Source: an uncultured Prevotella sp.
GTDB lineage: Bacteria; Bacteroidota; Bacteroidia; Bacteroidales; Bacteroidaceae
Direction: 5' to 3'
DNA: 45,429 nt
NCBI GenBank assembly: GCA_900544825.1
Contig: UQWP01000022.1
Span: forward strand, 1-45,429
Shown here: piece after piece, positions 24,288 to 31,608 of the stretch
How the letters are laid out: each line of letters opens with the position of its first letter
Position numbering within the stretch: the stretch's first letter is position 1
The notes under the pieces: model-generated
Seen by the model: only the letters and a program-made list of their open reading frames with translations
Told to the model about the DNA's origin: nothing
The model's database searches: none
Program-made: the position numbers and the translations under genes

Positions 24288-25886
24288 TTAATACCAATAT
24301 ACTTTTTTGTTTTTATATTCAAAAATTCTTTCTTCTTGTCCTTTTGTGAGGTCACGCAACCAGAGTAAAGCACCTTGCGGAACGTTTTTATAGATAAGCT
24401 CATCATCTAATATTGCCCTTTTCTTTCCAAGTGATGTCCACACACCATCTTTGCAATAGAAGAGTTCATAGAGGTGACCTTTTCTGATTCCATTGTCATC
24501 ATTTCGTATGAGGTATCTTATCTTGTTGACGCAGGCTTGTTGCTTGAGTTCCAAACCTCCCCAACTTAATGTGTCATTTGTATGAAAGAAACTCAAAGGG
24601 TCTCCATCAAACATTTTTTCAGCTCCATTCCTTGGATAAAAACGACTCGTTTCATATTTGCCAATTATTTTTCCTTTCTGTGGCTTCAATTGTCCGCGTG
24701 CATAAAACTCCACCTCTGCCATATTACCATACGTTTCATCAGATGATAAATAACGCAGATATTTCACGGGCCTGTTTTGGGCACTTTCATCACAGATGAC
24801 TGTCGTATATTTTGGCTTTGGCGTAGCTTTTATTACATGATATGTAACGGCATCGCTGAAGTCTTTTTTGTTGGCTCCTTGAAACTTACCCCCTTTCATA
24901 TAAAGGGCAATTTCTTCTAAACTAGAGGAATTTTCTTTTTTCCTTTCCAATCGCAACAGCTGTTTCTGTTTTTGAGGAACAAAGTATGCCTTGCGCCCTA
25001 TACTATCCAAAAAGAAGGGATTGCCTACTGGCTGTATCTCTCCTTTATCATATAGAGCGGCTTGATAGACAATATTAGGACCAATGTTCTTGAAAACAGC
25101 TTTATCTCCTTCTAGTTGAGTCCAAGCTACCGGAAACCAACCTTGTGGATCGAATACACACAAGTAGGCAAACTTATTATTTTGCTTATTTGAAATGTCA
25201 ATTTCCGTTGTTTGGGCATTCACTACAGCATATTTACCAGTTACATCTTCCAAGCATGGATTCTTAAAGAATGAAGGGACATCTTCCATATCTTTACAGA
25301 TGACACCTAAGGATGTGTTTTGACGTCCAAAAGTCATCCTGTAGATTTTCGGGATTTTATTTTTAAATCTAACAAGATGCTCATCGGGATTTTGTTCACC
25401 ACTTGCAAAGTCATGATACTTTCGGTCGTTACCATAGACAAAATTGAACACATGTCCCAGATTGCTATTTCCCCAATGAGGAATCAAATTCTCGCCTACA
25501 GGGATACCCACAGAACGCATCGCATAGACTCCCAATGCTGTATAATCGCTACATAAGCCAAATTTTATATTATACAAAGTACTCGGACGCAAATCTATTG
25601 GCATAACGCTGCTGGTACTTATATGTATTGGCAAACCGATAAGTTGGTTGTTTACTTCACAACATGCGGTTTCTGCAGTCTGTATAGATGCAGGTATTGC
25701 TTGCGAAAATCTGTTTGCATACAAATTCCGCCACTCTTGTGGTTCTTCCTTATTTACCTTATAAGGAAGTATATACTCACAGAATTCTTCGAACGTCAGA
25801 AACAGATTCCAAGGTTTATTCCATACCTTGAATGCTTCTTCAATATTCTTAATAAGATAGGACGCTTTTATCTTTTCTGCATCCAT
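24288..25886 (-). CDS. Transglutaminase-like/discoidin protein, main part of a frameshifted lipoprotein (module B)
   Basis: A 532-aa frame. It has a transglutaminase-like core with a plausible triad Cys112 (FGLCSDYTALG), His145 (GHVFNFV) and Asp159 (KYHDFASG), a beta-rich middle and a C-terminal F5/8-type (discoidin) domain (about 385-525, e.g. RFYPRNGAEKMFDGDP, WGGLELKQQACVNKIRYL). It has no signal of its own. Sense sequence continues upstream of its first ATG in the same frame (AKYLKDKPQYL) and joins the lipoprotein frame at 25937-25945. The true gene is therefore 24288-26272, about 660 aa, an exported lipoprotein. Possible roles: peptide processing or cell-envelope attachment. Confidence 0.8.
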   Translation of the reverse strand: MDAEKIKASYLIKNIEEAFKVWNKPWNLFLTFEEFCEYILPYKVNKEEPQEWRNLYANRFSQAIPASIQTAETACCEVNNQLIGLPIHISTSSVMPIDLRPSTLYNIKFGLCSDYTALGVYAMRSVGIPVGENLIPHWGNSNLGHVFNFVYGNDRKYHDFASGEQNPDEHLVRFKNKIPKIYRMTFGRQNTSLGVICKDMEDVPSFFKNPCLEDVTGKYAVVNAQTTEIDISNKQNNKFAYLCVFDPQGWFPVAWTQLEGDKAVFKNIGPNIVYQAALYDKGEIQPVGNPFFLDSIGRKAYFVPQKQKQLLRLERKKENSSSLEEIALYMKGGKFQGANKKDFSDAVTYHVIKATPKPKYTTVICDESAQNRPVKYLRYLSSDETYGNMAEVEFYARGQLKPQKGKIIGKYETSRFYPRNGAEKMFDGDPLSFFHTNDTLSWGGLELKQQACVNKIRYLIRNDDNGIRKGHLYELFYCKDGVWTSLGKKRAILDDELIYKNVPQGALLWLRDLTKGQEERIFEYKNKKVYWY

Positions 25887-26272
25887 CAGATATTGTGGCT
25901 TATCTTTAAGATACTTTGCCTTTTTATAAAGCAGGAATATATATAAGGTATATCATATTCTTCTTGCTTTATCTGGTAAACAGAATCTATAAAGGTATAA
26001 TATTCGGCAACAGAACTTCCTCCCAACCAATATTTATCAGCCATATTTTCCAACAAAAAGTTTGCAGCTTTTAATTGAAGGGTATCTCCCTTTTTAGTAA
26101 AGTAATCAACAACCTTCAATAATTCCTGTTCATTGCCTTTTGATACGTTCAAAGTCTCTTCTAACTGGCTGTTAACCTCTTTCAGTTGACAGCCAGTTAG
26201 TATTACACTTATCATACATACGAGCCACGTATATATGTTGTTTTTGTTTGAAAAGACTTTGAGTAGATTCAT
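25886..26272 (-). CDS. N-terminal part of the frameshifted transglutaminase lipoprotein (module B)
   Basis: A 128-aa frame: membrane segment (WLVCMISVILTGC) with lipobox LTGC, then a helical region (EETLNVSKGNEQELLKVVDYF, seen as EETLNVSKGNEQE and LLKVVDYF). After DIPYIY the frame goes wrong and ends after 18 unconvincing residues. Removing one TA from the TATATATAT tract at 25937-25945 restores one continuous protein with the downstream frame. As it stands the product is a truncated lipoprotein without the catalytic domain. It starts 11 nt after the DUF3244-like gene. Confidence 0.75.
   Translation of the reverse strand: MNLLKVFSNKNNIYTWLVCMISVILTGCQLKEVNSQLEETLNVSKGNEQELLKVVDYFTKKGDTLQLKAANFLLENMADKYWLGGSSVAEYYTFIDSVYQIKQEEYDIPYIYSCFIKRQSILKISHNI
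25937..25945 (-). repeat. TA dinucleotide tract at the frameshift
   Basis: TATATATAT (4.5 TA units) spans the point where the lipoprotein and transglutaminase frames part. One unit fewer (or two more) would join them. It is a short tract, so slippage is possible but less likely than at longer repeats. Confidence 0.6.
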
Positions 26273-26283
26273 ATTATATCAAA

Positions 26284-26631
26284 TTATAGTTTTATATTTC
26301 CACAATATCTAACATCTCCAATATACATCTCTAAAATGTATTCACCATAAAAACTTGTTGGTAGTTCTATATAATTTGTATCCTCAATAACAGAACTAAC
26401 ATAAACTACCACATTGTCTTTTATAAGAGCTACCTGAACTGTCTGCTCAGATTGGAGTAGTATTATTTGATGTCCATCTTGCAAAACTATTAGTGGAGCT
26501 GTTGGGCTACGACTTCCAGGATTATATTCATGGTCTTTGTTGGACCTAAATAAATAAAGTCTATGGTTATCTGCATTAACAGCCCCAACCATCATTATGA
26601 ACAATACCGCTAAAATGATTTTCTTTCCCAT
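26284..26631 (-). CDS. DUF3244-like small exported protein (module B)
   Basis: A 115-aa protein with a clear signal peptide (MGKKIILAVLFIMMVGAVNA) and a small beta-rich mature part: SRSPTAPLIVLQDGHQIILL, VQVALIKDNVVVYVSS, YGEYILEMYIGDVRYCGNIKL (given here in pieces). The pattern matches DUF3244, a Bacteroidota periplasmic or surface domain of unknown function. It is the first gene of the module B operon. Its module A counterpart at 11582-11936 has the same position after the regulator but is frameshifted. Confidence 0.8.
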   Translation of the reverse strand: MGKKIILAVLFIMMVGAVNADNHRLYLFRSNKDHEYNPGSRSPTAPLIVLQDGHQIILLQSEQTVQVALIKDNVVVYVSSVIEDTNYIELPTSFYGEYILEMYIGDVRYCGNIKL

Positions 26632-26645
26632 AACTTATTTTATGG

Positions 26646-26653
26646 CAAAGATA
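26646..26653 (-). promoter_or_regulatory. -7 box of the module B operon
   Basis: TATCTTTG on the - strand, 14 nt upstream of the ATG at 26631. A TTTG at -33 is not seen, which fits a promoter that needs an activator such as the TPR-HTH protein encoded upstream. Confidence 0.55.
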
Positions 26654-26771
26654 GAGCTTTTTATGATAACATAGGATGCTATCTGCCACTTTAACATTTC
26701 ACATTTTCACAAGAAAAACAATAAAAATTTGACTAACAATGAATTATGCAATTCTTCACTTTTTCACAACC

Positions 26772-28550
26772 TTACTGAATTTCTCTAATTCTCTTATCAA
26801 ACTTGGTTGCAGACATATCTTCTCCAAAGATTTTATAAGCCATACGTTTTCTGATGTTTGATATATTAGAGGACGATAGGTTCATCAAAATGGCAAGTTC
26901 TCTTGGACAGAATAAAAGCCATACCAGCATACATACCCGATACTCGTTTTCGGTTAGCTTCTTATCATTAAGTACATTTAGGAAAGTTGGCGAAAGATCG
27001 TTTAAAGATTTTGCCAAAACCTTCCATTGTTCTTCTGTCGGAACTTTACCATGGTTCGCCATCCCCTTGAAGACTAAGACGATTGCCTTTTTACTACATA
27101 CAACATTCTTTCGGGGCTCCGAGTTGGTTATGTTTGCACTAAGAGCATCTAATTCTTGCTGAAGAGACAGAATTTTCTCTTCCTTTTCTGCCATTTTATC
27201 AGAATAAGACGAATTCTCTCTTTTCAAAAGTTCGATTTTCTCTTTCTCGGAAACCAGCTCTTGCTTCGTATAATAAATCTGCTGCCTTATCATATTTTCC
27301 TGCTCTTCTTTTTCCTGCAGTTCCAGTTTTCTTTTTTTCCGATAGACAAGAAATGTCAATATACCTATTATTATAATAGAAACTGAAACAAGAATACTAA
27401 CTAACAAGGTGAGATTTGCCCTTGTAGCCTTTATCTCTTCGTTATGAGCCACATTCTTCCACCTGTCATAATCATATATTGCTTGCATCTTCTGCATTAA
27501 GTCGCGCTCCATATCCAGATTTGCAGAATCATTGTAAGCAAAAGCCTGCTCTGAATATTTAGCAACAGAATCCATCTGCTGATGTTTGATGTAATAGAGA
27601 CACCAAGCATAAGCACTAAAACTTTTATTATTGTTTGTTTTTGCGAATTCCTGACATTTAGTAAACCAGTATTTTGCAGAATCAGAATGTGATTCCAGAC
27701 AGTACAGTCCCTTTAGATAGTAATAATGACTATAATTTATGTATGAATAACAGGAATCTTTCTGGAAGTATCCAGACTCTGCCTCAAAAACATCCATATA
27801 TTTCTTGGCTTTGGCGTATTGTTTGGTAAGTATCAATGCTTGGATAGCTCCCCCTAAGGCACGGGCAGCCTGCACAGGATAGCCATACTGACGATAGCGA
27901 CGGGAAGCGTTTTCATATACTTCTATCACCTTATTCTTATTGTCCATATATTCATATATATTGCCAAGATGTTCGTATGAAAGCACTGCAGAAAGTGTAT
28001 CTTTGGCTATCCAGGCATACTTTTCAGCCTTCTGATAGGCAGACAAGGCATTTTGAGGCATACTTTGACTCAGAAAAAGTGCACCTTGCTGCTCATAAAC
28101 TCTAGTTAGAAGTTTATAGTCACAATCTGAACTCGTGGTATCAGCCTTTTCCACAGCATCATTGTAGCAAGATAAAGAAGCTGGAGAATCACCTAAATCC
28201 CGATAGACACATCCCAGGAGATAGTGTGCCAACATTTGTTGCTGACACGTTCCGTGATTGTCATAGTAATCTACAATCTCTTTCATCAAGCTATCTGTCG
28301 TGAAGTCCACATAGCCCTTGTTCATACCTTTTGCATAAATCAATTGATAACGCATTTGAGTAGATTTGCCCATTTTCGATAAGTCTGGACGAATGCTATC
28401 CAATATAGCCAGAGCAGAACGAGCAGAGTCTTGACAGAGTTCCATAAGATTGTCTGCACGAGTAATAGTCTGCTCGTATTTACGATTACTACAACTTGAC
28501 AGGCTCATGAAGATGAGCATATAAATAAGAATAACTCTTGCTTTGTTCAT
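26772..28550 (-). CDS. TPR lipoprotein with transmembrane segment and C-terminal HTH (module B regulator)
   Basis: A 592-aa paralogue of the protein at 12114. It has a lipoprotein signal (lipobox LSSC, Cys20), TPRs over about residues 30-375 (e.g. MLAHYLLGCVYRDLGDSPAS), a membrane span (about 392-415, LLVSILVSVSIIIIGILTFLVY), a long coiled coil (about 417-490) and a C-terminal HTH (YRVCMLVWLLFCPRELAILM, then LSSSNISNIRKRM). The same layout in both modules argues that it senses something in the periplasm and acts on DNA in the cytoplasm. Its gene is the rightmost of the island, 140 nt before the DUF3244-like gene, and it probably activates that promoter. Confidence 0.85.
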   Translation of the reverse strand: MNKARVILIYMLIFMSLSSCSNRKYEQTITRADNLMELCQDSARSALAILDSIRPDLSKMGKSTQMRYQLIYAKGMNKGYVDFTTDSLMKEIVDYYDNHGTCQQQMLAHYLLGCVYRDLGDSPASLSCYNDAVEKADTTSSDCDYKLLTRVYEQQGALFLSQSMPQNALSAYQKAEKYAWIAKDTLSAVLSYEHLGNIYEYMDNKNKVIEVYENASRRYRQYGYPVQAARALGGAIQALILTKQYAKAKKYMDVFEAESGYFQKDSCYSYINYSHYYYLKGLYCLESHSDSAKYWFTKCQEFAKTNNNKSFSAYAWCLYYIKHQQMDSVAKYSEQAFAYNDSANLDMERDLMQKMQAIYDYDRWKNVAHNEEIKATRANLTLLVSILVSVSIIIIGILTFLVYRKKRKLELQEKEEQENMIRQQIYYTKQELVSEKEKIELLKRENSSYSDKMAEKEEKILSLQQELDALSANITNSEPRKNVVCSKKAIVLVFKGMANHGKVPTEEQWKVLAKSLNDLSPTFLNVLNDKKLTENEYRVCMLVWLLFCPRELAILMNLSSSNISNIRKRMAYKIFGEDMSATKFDKRIREIQ

Positions 28551-28666
28551 ACGAAAAAAATAGTGCTATTACAAACGAATAGCGATTAAACAACGTCTAA
28601 CTAAACTTTATAAAAGTTTCTCTTCTATTGAAAACTTACTCCTACCCAAAACCAATAATACCAGAA

Positions 28667-28796
28667 GTTACCCAAAGACAAGTTACCTTAGGGTAACTTC
28701 TGATAAATATCAGCTTCTTATCATGTTATTTCATCTTCCTATTTACAGAAGATTATCTTCCCAACAAAATCTTCTTGATGTCGTTGAGCTTGTTCA
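28667..28796. repeat. Right boundary repeat of the RiPP island
   Basis: Counterpart of 16961-17092: the palindromic block GTTACCC...GGGTAAC at 28667-28699 and the genuine mutS 3' end at 28753-28796. The promoter box seen beside the left copy is degenerate here. The distance between blocks is 53 bp against 55 bp on the left. Confidence 0.85.
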
Positions 28797-31416
28797 ATGC
28801 CTCTACCGGGGTGAGGTTGTTGACATCCAGACCCAGGATTTCATCACGAATCTGGCTCAATACAGGGTCGTCCAACTGGAAGAAACTCAGCTGCACACCC
28901 TCTTTATGTTCATCCAGATGCTGCACGTTCGGCTTGCCGGCACCTCCAACTCCCGCATTATCCTGCTCCAACTGCTTCAGGATATCGTTGGCACGGTTTA
29001 CGATGCTGCGCGGCATTCCGGCAATCTCTGCCACATGAATACCGAAGGAATGCTCGCTGCCACCCGGCTCCAGCTTGCGCAGGAAGATAACCTTGCCATC
29101 CACCTCCTTCACACTCACGTTGAAGTTCTTGATGCGAGGGAAATTCTTCTCCATCTCGTTCAACTCGTGATAATGAGTGGCAAAAAGCGTACGGGCCTGC
29201 GCCTTCTTGTGCTCATGCAGATATTCCACTATCGCCCAGGCTATGGAAATACCATCGTAGGTGGATGTTCCACGACCCAACTCATCGAAGAGTACCAGCG
29301 AACGGGGCGACACATTGTTCAGAATATTGGCAGCCTCCGTCATCTCCACCATAAAGGTAGATTCACCCAGCGAGATGTTGTCGCTGGCTCCCACACGGGT
29401 GAAGATCTTATCCACCAAACCCACCCTTGCACTCTCGGCAGGAACAAAGCAACCCACCTGAGCCAGCAGCACGATGAGCGCCGTCTGGCGGAGCAAGGCA
29501 GATTTACCCGCCATGTTAGGACCGGTAATCATCATCACCTGCTGCTTCTCGGTATCAAGCAACACATCGTTTGGCACGTATCGCTCGCCCAGCGGCAACT
29601 GGGTTTCTATCACAGGATGGCGGCCCTGCTTGATGTCCAGTATCTGCGAATCATCAATAACCGGGCGCACATAGCGGTTCTCATCCGAAGCCTTGGCAAA
29701 AGAGAGGAGACAGTCCATGCGGGCGATGAGGTTGGCATTGATCTGAATCTGAGGGATATACTCCTGCATGGCAGCAATCAACTCATTGAAGAGTCGTGCC
29801 TCCAGAATCAGGATCTTCTCATCGGCACCGAGAATCTTCTCCTCGTATTCCTTGAGCTCCTGGGTAATATATCGCTCAGCCTGCGCCAGTGTCTGCTTGC
29901 GGATCCACTCTTCAGGCACCTTGTCCTTGAAGGTGTTGCGCACTTCCAGATAATAACCGAATACATTATTATATCCTACCTTCAGACTGCTGATGCCCGT
30001 CTTCTCTATTTCCCGCTCCTGAATCTTCAGAAGATAATCCTTGCCATGACGGCTGATAGAACGCAGATCGTCGAGTTCTGCATTATAACCATCGGCTATC
30101 ACATCACCCTTGTTGACAAGCTGAGGCGGATCAGGCTGAATCTCCCTGGCGATGCGCTCCTTCAGGGTTTCGCATACGTTGAGCTGCTCGCCCACTCGCT
30201 TCAGGGCATCGTTCTTGGCATGCTGACAAGCCACCTTGATAGGCTGGATGGCTTCGAGTGCATTCTTCAGCTGCACCACCTCGCGAGGCGATACTCTGCC
30301 CACGGCTACCTTGGAGATGATACGCTCCAGGTCGCCGATGCGATGAAGCTGGTCGTCGAGAAGCTGACGGAACTCCGGCTCCTTGAAGAAATACTCCACG
30401 ATGTCGAGGCGCTCATTGATAGGGCGCACATCCTTCAGTGGGAATACCAGCCAGCGGCGGAGCATTCGTCCACCCATCGCCGTTACAGTCTTGTCGATGA
30501 CGTTGAGCAGAGACAGACCGTCGTCCTGCATCGGAGCCACCAGCTCCAGACTTCGGATGGTGAATCGGTCCATGCGCACGAACTTATCTTCTTCGATGCG
30601 TGAAAGTGCCGTGATATGGTTGATCTGCGTATGCTGGGTAATCTCCAGATACTGCATGATGGCGCCACTGGCAATGACGCCATTCTTGAGATGTTCCACA
30701 CCGAAGCCTTTCAACGACTTGGTCTTGAAATGTCCCAGGAGTTTCTGCATCGCCGTCTGCTCGGTGAAAACCCAGTCATCGAGTTCGAAGGTGCAGTATT
30801 TGGTACCGAAGTATTTTTCGAAATCATTCTTTCGGGCACGGTCGTAGAGCACCTCTTTCGGCATGAAGTTGCCCATCAGTTTCTCTACATAATCATAGGT
30901 TCCCTCGCCGGTAAGGAACTCACCGGTAGAAATATCGAGGAAGCTTACGCCGCAGGAAGTCTTACCGAAGTGGATGGCAGCCAGGAAGTTATTTTCCTTG
31001 TAGTTGAGCACGTTGTCGCCCATCGCCACACCCGGGGTAACGAGTTCGGTGATGCCGCGCTTCACCATCTTGTCCATCTGGCTCAATCCCTTCTTACCCT
31101 TGATTTCCAGACGTTTCTTCTTCGGATCTTCCAGCTGGTCGCATACGGCAACTCGCTTTCCTGCCCTGATGAGTTTAGGCAGGTAAGTATCGAGTGCATG
31201 ATGAGGGAATCCCGCCATCTCGATGCTGCCCGTAGCCCCGCCGTTGTTTCTTCGGGTCAGGGTGATACCGAGAATACGGGAAGCCTCCACCGCATCTTCG
31301 CAGTAAGTTTCGTAGAAGTCGCCACAACGGAAAAGCAGCAAAGCCTCGGGATGCTTGGATTTCATCTCGAAGAATTGTCGCATCATCGGCGTAAGACCTT
31401 TGTTATCGTTTGCCAT
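28753..31416 (-). CDS. mutS: DNA mismatch repair protein MutS
   Basis: An 887-aa full-length MutS. The N-terminal mismatch-binding domain holds the GDFYE version of the conserved F-x-E motif (LLFRCGDFYETY, about residues 27-38). The ATPase domain has Walker A ITGPNMAGKS, and LGESTFMVEM, LVLFDELGRGTS and FATHYHEL motifs. It recognises mismatches and starts repair in the cytoplasm. GC content is higher than in the island to its left. It has its own promoter and no neighbours in an operon. Its last codons (NKLNDIKKILLGR) are the sequence duplicated at the far end of the island, and the gene itself is intact. Confidence 0.97.
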   Translation of the reverse strand: MANDNKGLTPMMRQFFEMKSKHPEALLLFRCGDFYETYCEDAVEASRILGITLTRRNNGGATGSIEMAGFPHHALDTYLPKLIRAGKRVAVCDQLEDPKKKRLEIKGKKGLSQMDKMVKRGITELVTPGVAMGDNVLNYKENNFLAAIHFGKTSCGVSFLDISTGEFLTGEGTYDYVEKLMGNFMPKEVLYDRARKNDFEKYFGTKYCTFELDDWVFTEQTAMQKLLGHFKTKSLKGFGVEHLKNGVIASGAIMQYLEITQHTQINHITALSRIEEDKFVRMDRFTIRSLELVAPMQDDGLSLLNVIDKTVTAMGGRMLRRWLVFPLKDVRPINERLDIVEYFFKEPEFRQLLDDQLHRIGDLERIISKVAVGRVSPREVVQLKNALEAIQPIKVACQHAKNDALKRVGEQLNVCETLKERIAREIQPDPPQLVNKGDVIADGYNAELDDLRSISRHGKDYLLKIQEREIEKTGISSLKVGYNNVFGYYLEVRNTFKDKVPEEWIRKQTLAQAERYITQELKEYEEKILGADEKILILEARLFNELIAAMQEYIPQIQINANLIARMDCLLSFAKASDENRYVRPVIDDSQILDIKQGRHPVIETQLPLGERYVPNDVLLDTEKQQVMMITGPNMAGKSALLRQTALIVLLAQVGCFVPAESARVGLVDKIFTRVGASDNISLGESTFMVEMTEAANILNNVSPRSLVLFDELGRGTSTYDGISIAWAIVEYLHEHKKAQARTLFATHYHELNEMEKNFPRIKNFNVSVKEVDGKVIFLRKLEPGGSEHSFGIHVAEIAGMPRSIVNRANDILKQLEQDNAGVGGAGKPNVQHLDEHKEGVQLSFFQLDDPVLSQIRDEILGLDVNNLTPVEALNKLNDIKKILLGR

Positions 31417-31459
31417 TATCTTAATTATCTTATGTTTGCTTTATATTTTGTTAGAATTG

Positions 31460-31491
31460 CAAAAATAAGAAAAAAAGGGGGAATCAACAAA
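31460..31491 (-). promoter_or_regulatory. Promoter of mutS
   Basis: On the - strand TTTG (31488-31491), 20 nt, TATTTTTG (31460-31467), 43 nt upstream of the ATG. Good match to the Bacteroidota consensus. Confidence 0.65.
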
Positions 31492-31533
31492 GGATTTAAT
31501 CTATTTTTAAACTTTTCCCCCCATAAAACAGAA

Positions 31534-31569
31534 AAAGTGCTCCCTTGCATCCCTGCAAGAAGAGCACTT
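31534..31569 (-). terminator. Intrinsic terminator after the GH2 gene
   Basis: On the - strand AAGTGCTC...GAGCACTT with an inner CTTGCA/TGCAAG stem and a GGGA loop is followed by TTTTTCTGTTTT. It closes the hexosaminidase-galactosidase operon. Confidence 0.8.
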
Positions 31570-31608
31570 ATCCGATGAATTACATGAATACACAAGTGTG
31601 TAAATATC

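Noticed and set aside
28723..30603. Long open frame on the + strand opposite mutS (626 codons)
   Set aside because: It is the antisense of a full-length, motif-complete mutS; open only because of codon bias on the other strand.
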